From assembly GCF_029227915.1 (NCBI RefSeq), contig NC_079875.1:30222001-30286000 (forward strand): 64,000 nucleotides of DNA, in the 5' to 3' direction. The first letter of the stretch is position 1. The number at the start of each line of letters is the position of its first letter. The notes beneath the pieces were generated by a model that was not told the origin of the DNA, made no database searches, and saw nothing but the letters and a program-made list of their open reading frames with translations. This document shows, in pieces, positions 56,901 through 64,000 of this stretch. The DNA comes from Hydractinia symbiolongicarpus (Eukaryota > Cnidaria > Hydrozoa > Anthoathecata > Hydractiniidae). The position numbers and the translations under genes are program-made.

Positions 56901-59900
56901 TATGGAACCTGAGACGAGATTGTCGTCCCTAAATGACAATTATCTTGTATCAACACGAAGAATCGCAAATATATGAGACATTTGTTTCTTTTAAATGCCT
57001 CGTTTATCAATATTACGGTTAAAATATATAGAACCTGAGACGAGATTTTCGTCCCTAAATGAGAATTATCTTGTATCAATACGAAAATTGGCAAATATAT
57101 CAGACATTTGTCTCTTTTAAATGCCTCGTTTATCAATTTTACGACTAAAATATATGGAACAAGAGACGAGATTGTCGTCCCTAAATGACAATTATCTTGT
57201 ATCAATACGAAAAATAGCAAATATATCAGACATTTGTCTCTTTTAAATGCCTCGTTTATCAACTTTACGACTATAATATATGGAACCTGAGACGAGATTG
57301 TCGTCCCTAAATGACAATAATCTTGTAATCGCAAATACATGACATTCGTCACTTTGAAATGCCTCGTTGATCAATTTTACATCTAAAATATATGGAACCT
57401 GAGACGAGATTGTCGTCCCTAAATGACAATTATCTTGTATCAACACGAAGAATCGCAAATATATCAGACATTTGCCTTTTTTAAATGCCTCGTTTATCAA
57501 CTTTACGACTAAAATATATGGAAACTGGGACGAGATTGTCGTCCCTAAATGACAATTATCTTGTATCAATACCAAAAATCACAAATACATGTCACTTTGA
57601 AATGCCTTGTTTAGCAATTCTACGACTAAAATATATAGAACCTGAGACGAGGTTGTCAACCCTAAACGACAATTATCTTGTATCAACACAAAGAATCGGA
57701 AATATATGAGCCATTTCTCTCTTTTTAGTAACTCGTCTATCAATTTTAAGGCTAAAATATATAGAACCTGGGACGAGGTTGTTGACCCTAAATGACAATT
57801 ATCTTGTATCAATACGAAAAATCGCAAATACATGTCTCTTTGAAATGCCTCCTTAAGCAATTTTACAACTAAAATATATAGAACCTGAGACGAGGTTGTC
57901 GACCCTAAATGACAATTATCTTGTATCAACACGAAGAATCGCAAATATATGAGACATTTGTTTCTTTTAAATGCCTCGTTTATCAATTTTGCGGCTAAAT
58001 TATATAGAAACTGAGACGAGATTGTCGTCCCTAAATGACAATTATCTTGTATCAATACGAAAATTGGCAAATATATCAGACATTTGTCTCTTTTAAATGC
58101 CTCGTTTATTAATTTTACGACTAAAAGATATGGAAACTGAGACGAGATTGTCGTCCCTAAATGACAATTATCTTGTATCAATACCAAAAATCACAAATAC
58201 ATGTCACTTTGAAATGCCTTGTTTAGCAATTCTACGACTAAAATATATAGAACCTGAGACGAGGTTGTCAACCCTAAACGACAATTATCTTGTATCAACA
58301 CAAAGAATCGGAAATATATGAGCCATTTCTCTCTTTTTAGTAACTCGTCTATCAATTTTAAGGCTAAAATATATAGAACCTGGGACGAGGTTGTTGACCC
58401 TAAATGACAATTATCTTGTATCAATACGAAAAATCGCAAATACATGTCTCTTTGAAATGCCTCCTTAAGCAATTTTACAACTAAAATATATAGAACCTGA
58501 GACGAGGTTGTCGACCCTAAATGACAATTATCTTGTATCAACACGAAGAATCGCAAATATATGAGACATTTGTTTCTTTTAAATGCCTCGTTTATCAATT
58601 TTGCGGCTAAATTATATAGAAACTGAGACGAGATTGTCGTCCCTAAATGACAATTATCTTGTATCAATACGAAAATTGGCAAATATATCAGACATTTGTC
58701 TCTTTTAAATGCCTCGTTTATTAATTTTACGACTAAAAGATATGGAAACTGAGACGAGATTGTCGTCACTAAATGACAATTATCTTGTAATCGCAAATAC
58801 ATGACATTCGTTACTTTGAAATGCCTCGTTTATCAATTTTACAACTAAAATATATGGAACCTGAGACGAGATTGTCGTCACTAAATGACAATTATCTTGT
58901 ATCAACACGAAGAATCGCAAATATATGAGACATTTGTTTCTTTTAAATGCCTCGTTTATCAATATTACGGTTAAAATATATAGAACCTGAGACGAGATTT
59001 TCGTCCCTAAATGACAATTATCTTGTATCAATACGAAAATTGGCAAATATATCACACATTTGTCTCTTTTAAATGCCTCGTTTATCATTTTTACGACTAA
59101 AATATATAGAACAAGAGACGAGATTGTCGTCCCTAAATGACAATTTTATTTCCCAATCTTCTGCGCAAGCAGAGTATGAGAGCGAAGCTCGATAACCCAA
59201 AATCCTCAGCAGTTCATTTCCCAAATCTTACTGAAGGTGAAGGACGTGTGCGATTTGTTGGTGTTTGCGATTGGTAAACTTCAGCTATGCTAATCCGTTT
59301 TTTTTTTTGAGACGAGATTTTCGTCCCTAAATGAGAATTATCTTGTATCAATACGAAAATTGGCAAATATATCAGACATTTGTCTCTTTTAAATGCCTCG
59401 TTTATCAATTTTACGACTAAAATATATGGAACAAGAGACGAGATTGTCGTCCCTAAATGACAATTATCTTGTAATCGCAAATACATGACATTCGTCACTT
59501 TGAAATGCCTCGTTTATCAATTTTACATCTAAAATATATGGAACCTGAGACGAGATTGTCGTCCCTAAATGACAATTATCTTGTATCAACACGAAGAATC
59601 GCAAATATATCAGACATTTGCCTTTTTTAAATGCCTCGTTTATCAACTTTACGACTAAAATATATGGAAACTGGGACGAGATTGTCGTCCCTAAATGACA
59701 ATTATCTTGTATCAATACCAAAAATCACAAATACATGTCACTTTGAAATGCCTTGTTTAGCAATTCTACGACTAAAATATATAGAACCTGAGACGAGGTT
59801 GTCGACCCTAAATGACAATTATCTTGTATCAACACGAAGAATCGCAAATATATGAGACATTTGTTTCTTTTAAATGCCTCGTTTATCAATATTACGGTTA

Positions 59901-60426
59901 AAATATATAGAACCTGAGACGAGATTGTCGTCCCTAAATGACAATTATCTTGTATCAATACGAAAATTGGCAAATATATCAGACATTTGTCTCTTTTAAA
60001 TGCCTCGTTTATTAATTTTACGACTAAAAGATATGGAAACTGAGACGAGATTGTCGTCACTAAATGACAATTATCTTGTAATCGCAAATACATGACATTC
60101 GTTACTTTGAAATGCCTCGTTTATCAATTTTACAACTAAAATATATGGAACCTGAGACGAGATTGTCGTCACTAAATGACAATTATCTTGTATCAACACG
60201 AAGAATCGCAAATATATGAGACATTTGTTTCTTTTAAATGCCTCGTTTATCAATATTACGGTTAAAATATATAGAACCTGAGACGAGATTTTCGTCCCTA
60301 AATGACAATTATCTTGTATCAATACGAAAATTGGCAAATATATCAGACATTTGTCTCTTTTAAATGCCTCGTTTATCATTTTTACGACTAAAATATATAG
60401 AACAAGAGACGAGATTGTCGTCCCTA
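53995..60426. repeat. Satellite array of ~117-126-bp units with higher-order structure
   Basis: About fifty units carry 'gacgagattgtcgtcc' or 'gacgaggttgtcgacc', 'gacaattatcttgtatcaa' and 'tttaaatgcctcgttta'. Adjacent spacings measured at the 'gcctcg' landmark are 126, 117 and 126 bp. Higher-order copies are visible: an offset of 612 bp (57.48-58.09 against 58.10-58.70 kb), 1,112 bp (54.17 against 55.28 kb) and 1,291 bp (58.80 against 60.09 kb). Because 126 is a multiple of three, the minus strand stays open for up to ~200 codons (repeating LIYL...FVLIQDNCHLG); I treat these frames as by-products, not genes. Confidence 0.93.
59145..59308. repeat. 165-bp DIRS-flank copy inside the satellite
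   Basis: Near-identical to 60,436-60,599, the sequence between the end of the satellite and the DIRS gag gene. The satellite resumes directly after a T-run. Satellite on the left of both copies is also near-identical, so this is a segmental copy 1,291 bp away from the original. Confidence 0.85.
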
Positions 60427-60730
60427 AATGACAATTTTATTTCCTAATCTTCTGCGCAAGCAGAGTATGAGAGCGAAGCTCGATAACCCAAAATCCTCAG
60501 CAATTCATTTCCCAAATCTTACTGAAGGTGAAGGACGTGTGCAATTTGTTGGTGTTTGCGATTGGTAAACTTCAGCTATGCTAATCCGTTTTTAATTCTT
60601 TTTCTATAGCTAGCTATATTTTATTATTTTTCCATAAGTAGTAGAGAATTATATTTATGCCTTCTCTTATATAATTTTATTTATTTACTTACTGCTATAG
60701 ATCTAAAATTTATGGTGAGCTGCAATCAAA

Positions 60731-61909
60731 ATGGCAGACACCTCAGCTCCAAAAGAAGGTGGTGAACCCATAGTGTTAGAAACTCCAATGGATTTTTTAA
60801 CTAAGCTCCTTCCAGCCATGCAACAACAGCAGCTGGAAGCAATCACAGCCCTAGGAGAAAAATTTTCTACTTCCTTGAACAGCCTCCGAGCCGATGTTTT
60901 AAACAATGATAATAACTTCCATGTGGACCGCAGTGGAGACAATTCTCCTGGTCTAAGTCATGGTGCAGATAAACAAAATGAAGCAAATGCTTCCATATCT
61001 GCAGATCACCCTAGAGGAAGGAAAAGATCCAGGTCTTCATCAGCAGAAACTTGCCTCAGTCATGTAGAATCTAGTTCTTCTACTAGGAGGCCTAGTAAAA
61101 AAGATGTTGATGCCATAAGTACATCAGCATCCAACCAGTTAGAGGACCCAGACCAAGATGTCTGGTCTGACCTCATCAAAGAGTATAACGATGAGGACTC
61201 CTTTGGCACAGAAGTAGCTCCACCTTTAGCATCTATGGCTAAACTCATGTGGTCGAAGAAACTTACCAATGAAAAATTGAAAGGCAGACTAGAAAAAGTC
61301 CAAATTCCCACGAATTGCCGTTTTTTGTCTGTAAAGAGCTGCAATAAACCTATATGGGCCAAGGCAGACAGGAAAAGATCAAGTGATCTGGTATTGCAGA
61401 AACTGCAAACCACTGTTTCGAAAAGCCAAGTGCATATCTTACAATTGGCAGACCAAATTATTAAGGCACCCAAACAAGGAAACCTTATTGTAATAGAACC
61501 ATCCATTTTATTAAATTTGGCTAAAGATGCTCTTTGTCTAATCGGTAACGCCAACCAGCAGCTAAATCAGTATCGAAGAGTCGGATTAATCGGTGCAATG
61601 CCTCACCTAAAAGGATTGGCAAAGGATGTGTCTGAAGAAGACTTGTTGCTGTTTGGAGATGATTTGGACAAAAGAATCCAATCATTGCAAGATGAGGAGA
61701 ATGCTAGTAAAGTGCTCTCACGACCATCTACAACATATTCAAAAAATAATTTTAAAAAGTACAAACAGCCATCCTCCAGTTATTCCTCCTCTGCAAAGTA
61801 TAACCAGTCAAAAAACGAGAAGACCTTCTCAAAAGATCGAAACCACTCCCTGAGAAGGTACACTCAAACCCTGAAGTACAAAGGGTACAAAGGGAGAAAA
61901 CAATGGTAG
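60731..61909 (+). CDS. DIRS gag-like protein
   Basis: 392 residues from ATG 60,731 (MADTSAPKEGG), intact. It begins with a helical Gln-rich segment (~25-55), then a Ser/Asn-rich charged linker with basic RGRKRSRSSS (~97-106). A conserved helical domain (~160-310) follows, with LASMAKLMWSKKL, IPTNCRFLSVKSCNKPIW and LGLI-like motifs typical of DIRS gag. The tail is Lys/Tyr/Ser-rich and basic (YKGYKGRKQW), probably RNA-binding without a zinc knuckle. It would form the ribonucleoprotein particle. The stop overlaps the start of the polymerase ORF by 7 bp. Confidence 0.8.
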   Translation: MADTSAPKEGGEPIVLETPMDFLTKLLPAMQQQQLEAITALGEKFSTSLNSLRADVLNNDNNFHVDRSGDNSPGLSHGADKQNEANASISADHPRGRKRSRSSSAETCLSHVESSSSTRRPSKKDVDAISTSASNQLEDPDQDVWSDLIKEYNDEDSFGTEVAPPLASMAKLMWSKKLTNEKLKGRLEKVQIPTNCRFLSVKSCNKPIWAKADRKRSSDLVLQKLQTTVSKSQVHILQLADQIIKAPKQGNLIVIEPSILLNLAKDALCLIGNANQQLNQYRRVGLIGAMPHLKGLAKDVSEEDLLLFGDDLDKRIQSLQDEENASKVLSRPSTTYSKNNFKKYKQPSSSYSSSAKYNQSKNEKTFSKDRNHSLRRYTQTLKYKGYKGRKQW

Positions 61910-63964
61910 GTAAAGACCTTGTTGTTGCTGACCTTGAGTTAGCAGTTAGGCGTTATCAAGCTTGTAATACTCACAAATTTTTGGAAGTTTGGAGGACTAT
62001 CACTTCAAACCAGTATATTCTAGACATAATTGAGCATGGGGTTAAAATTGAATTTATTAGTGTCCCAGTGTCATCTTACCACCCAGTGAAGTTTTCACAA
62101 AAAGATTGTATAACTATAAGTAAGGAAATTCAACAACTTTTACAAAAGAAGGCAATCCAGCAGGTACAAGCAACAAATAACTGTTTTCTTTCAGGTATAT
62201 TTATTGTCCCTAAAAAAGATGGTAGCTCAAGAATGATTATCAACCTTAAACAGTTAAATAGATCTGTCAGATATCGCCATTTTAAAATGGAAACACTGCA
62301 AGATGTTTTATGTCTTATCAAACCAGGTGTTTGGATGGGAAGTATTGACTTAAAGGACGCATACCACAGCATCCCTTTTCATATTGACTTCCAAAAGTTC
62401 TTAGCTTTTTCTTGGGATGGACAGTTTTACCAATTTCTAGCTTTACCCTTTGGATTTGGTCCAGCTGTTAGGATCTTCACCAAAGTTCTTAAAGCACCCT
62501 TTAAAGTACTAAGAGGGGCAGGTCATGTATCTGTTGTATATATAGATGATTCTTATTTGCAAGGTGACACTTATGAATCATGCCAAAGAAACATTACGGC
62601 AACTGTCTCACTTTTGAGCAGCTTAGGATTTACTGTACATCCAAACAAGTCAATTCTTGTGCCTACCCAATGTATGGTGTTTTTAGGGTTTGTGTTAAAC
62701 TCTGCTCAGATGACAATAGCCTTAAGCGAGGAAAGGGTCATAAAATTAAAGTGTCTATGTAAGGACTTGCTGTACATGCATCACCCCACAGTTAGGTTTG
62801 TTTCCAGGGTTATTGGAACATTAGTTTCTGCCTTTGATGCCGTGAAGTATGGCAAGTTACATTACAGGTCCTTGGAGACAGATAAGAATCTAGCACTCAA
62901 ACTAGGCCATGGAAATTTTGATTCAAAGGTTTTTATTTCAGAGTTTTCTATTAAGGATTTACAGTGGTGGCTCACAATGGCTCAGTTTACCAGACCTATA
63001 CAATTGCCTAAAATTGATCTTATTTTATCCTCTTATGCTAGTCTTCAAGGATGGGGTGGCACTGACGGAAACTCTCAAATAGGGGGGGTGTTGGTCTGAA
63101 GGAGAATTACCTGAGCATATCAATACTTTAGAGTTGTTGGCTGCATTTTTTACACTCAAAGCCTTCTTGAAAATAAGACATTTTAGACATGTTCAGTTAA
63201 GATTGGATAACACCACAGCTGTGGCCTACATAACAAAGATGGGGGGCCTTCACTTCATTGCTTGTAATAAATTGGCTGTTGAAATATGGGAATTTGCTAG
63301 AACATGTGATGTTTGGTTATCAGCTTGTCATATACCTGGTGTATTAAATACTATAGCTGATTATAAATCAAGACAATTTCAGGATAACATTGCATGGTCC
63401 TTGAATGTAAAACAATTTAACATAATTTCCGACATTTTTTGGAAATTTGATATTGACCTTTTTGCATCCAGACTCAATGCAAAATGTGAGGATTATTTTT
63501 CTTTAAGACCTGATCCAGATGCTAAAGCTGTAAATGCCTTCGCTCAGACCTGGTCGAATTTAAACTTTTATGCCTTCCCACCATTTAATTTGATTGGAAA
63601 AGTTCTTGCAAAGATAAATATAGATCAAGCCACAGGCATTCTTGTAGTACCTTTCTGGTCTTCGCAGCCTTGGTTTCCTCAAGCAATTAATATGTTATAC
63701 AGGACACCTGTGTTATTTCCTCCTTCATCTAGATTATTGTTTCTACCGGGAACAAAAGGACAACATCCTCTACACCAAACCTTGTCGCTGCTCATGCTGC
63801 CTGTCTCCGGGAATCGTTACAAGGTAAAGAGCTTCCATCAGACACTGTCGATATCATTGCAGCATCATGGAGAGAAGGTACCCAGAAACAATACTCGGGT
63901 CCAATCAGACGATGGATACAATATTGCACTGGGAGGTCGATTGATCCCTATCATCCAAATGTGA
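61903..63964 (+). pseudogene. DIRS reverse transcriptase / RNase H, frameshifted
   Basis: The first frame (61,903-63,099) has the RT core: IVPKKDGSSRMIINLKQLN (~95-113), SIDLKDAYHSIPFH (~147-160), FLALPFGF (~178) and the catalytic VVYIDDSYL (~210). RNase H begins at LSSYASLQGWGG (~375), where a Tyr stands in the place usually held by the first catalytic Asp. The frame breaks at a seven-G run (63,083-63,089); removing one G would restore continuity to WSEGELPEHI. The second frame (63,134-63,964) holds LDNTTAVAYITKMGG, HIPGVLNTIADYKSR and the DIRS extension (DLFASRLN, FYAFPPFNLI). Beyond about 63,770 the frame loses family resemblance as the recombinase takes over. Confidence 0.85.
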
Positions 63965-64000
63965 AAGATGTGTTAATACACCTTACTGAATTATTCAAAG
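63778..64000 (+). CDS. DIRS tyrosine recombinase, N-terminal part, cut by window end
   Basis: In a frame different from RNase H, the sequence reads HAACLRESLQGKELP, then DIIAASWREGTQKQYSGPIR and RWIQYC, to the edge. The SWREGTQKQY...RW pattern is the core-binding start of DIRS recombinases, which integrate the circular cDNA. The catalytic R-H-R-Y domain lies outside the window. It overlaps the end of the RT/RNase H frame; the start codon is not identified. Confidence 0.75.

Larger units (their letters stand above)
60437..64000 (+). mobile_element. DIRS-type (tyrosine-recombinase) retrotransposon, 3' part outside window
   Basis: Order: leader (60,437-60,730), gag, overlapping RT/RNase H, and the start of a tyrosine recombinase in another frame at the right edge. 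The gag/pol overlap, the C-terminal RNase H extension and the recombinase core-binding region are DIRS hallmarks. The exact left terminus is unknown; the 60,437-60,600 block is the best candidate for the terminal repeat. RNase H damage and a frameshift indicate a decayed copy. Confidence 0.85.

Noticed and set aside
53975-60379. Many 75-207-codon frames on both strands in the satellite, repeating LIYL...FVLIQDNCHLG
   Set aside because: They follow from a unit length divisible by three and low stop density. They start and stop at unit variants, exist on both strands and have no independent evidence of coding.
53995-60426. CRISPR-like array appearance
   Set aside because: The whole 117-126-bp unit repeats without unique spacers, and the context is eukaryotic with spliced genes.
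61060-61554. 164-codon minus-strand frame opposite DIRS gag
   Set aside because: Shadow of the intact gag gene.

Overview
The window is AT-rich eukaryotic DNA. Genes are split by GT-AG introns, single exons are far apart, and most of the sequence is transposable elements and repeats. A metazoan is likely: there is a Dbf4-type zinc-finger gene together with Polinton/Maverick, Helitron, DIRS and Tigger elements. This mix fits a cnidarian such as a hydrozoan, but nothing in the window fixes the species.

Layout. 0.5-1.4 kb and 9.7-10.7 kb hold inverted copies of a diverged repeat family built on a short 'ctatatagcgc' core. Between them is a decayed, intron-containing Helitron Rep-helicase on the minus strand (1.5-5.7 kb). 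11.5-14.4 kb carries gene remnants: a small C-terminal domain ORF, a frameshifted ubiquitin-protease-like pseudogene and a SET-like fragment. A structurally complete Polinton/Maverick occupies 14,856-28,542, with ~216-219 bp terminal inverted repeats and a perfect 6-bp target duplication (AGGACT). It keeps packaging ATPase, integrase, capsid proteins and protease. Its DNA polymerase has lost the middle of the protein and has a frameshift, and two other genes also have frame breaks, so it is probably not self-sufficient now.

28.8-30.3 kb holds exons of a probable Dbf4 homologue, the best host-gene candidate. A second probable host exon lies at 34.5-34.9 kb. 30-44 kb is otherwise mostly non-coding, with Helitron ends, a Tigger fragment and small repeats.

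The most interesting object is at 45,093-53,994. It is an 8.9-kb transposon inserted cleanly into a ~117-126-bp satellite array, bounded by a 12-bp inverted repeat (TAGGCTGTTCAG) and a 10-bp target duplication (CTTGTATCAA). It encodes one giant minus-strand protein (1,230 codons): a long coiled coil, a conserved central region with possible RNase H-fold features, and a C-terminal Tudor-like domain. I cannot place it in a named transposase superfamily. Two head-to-tail Helitrons have inserted into its 3' end, and the reading frame now runs into the Helitron. The satellite resumes at 53,995 and continues to ~60.43 kb with higher-order repeats. A DIRS-type retrotransposon (gag, RT/RNase H, start of a tyrosine recombinase) then runs off the right edge.

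All calls come from reading the sequence and from remembered family hallmarks; no search or alignment program was run. Coordinates of inferred splice sites and repeat ends may be off by a few bases.
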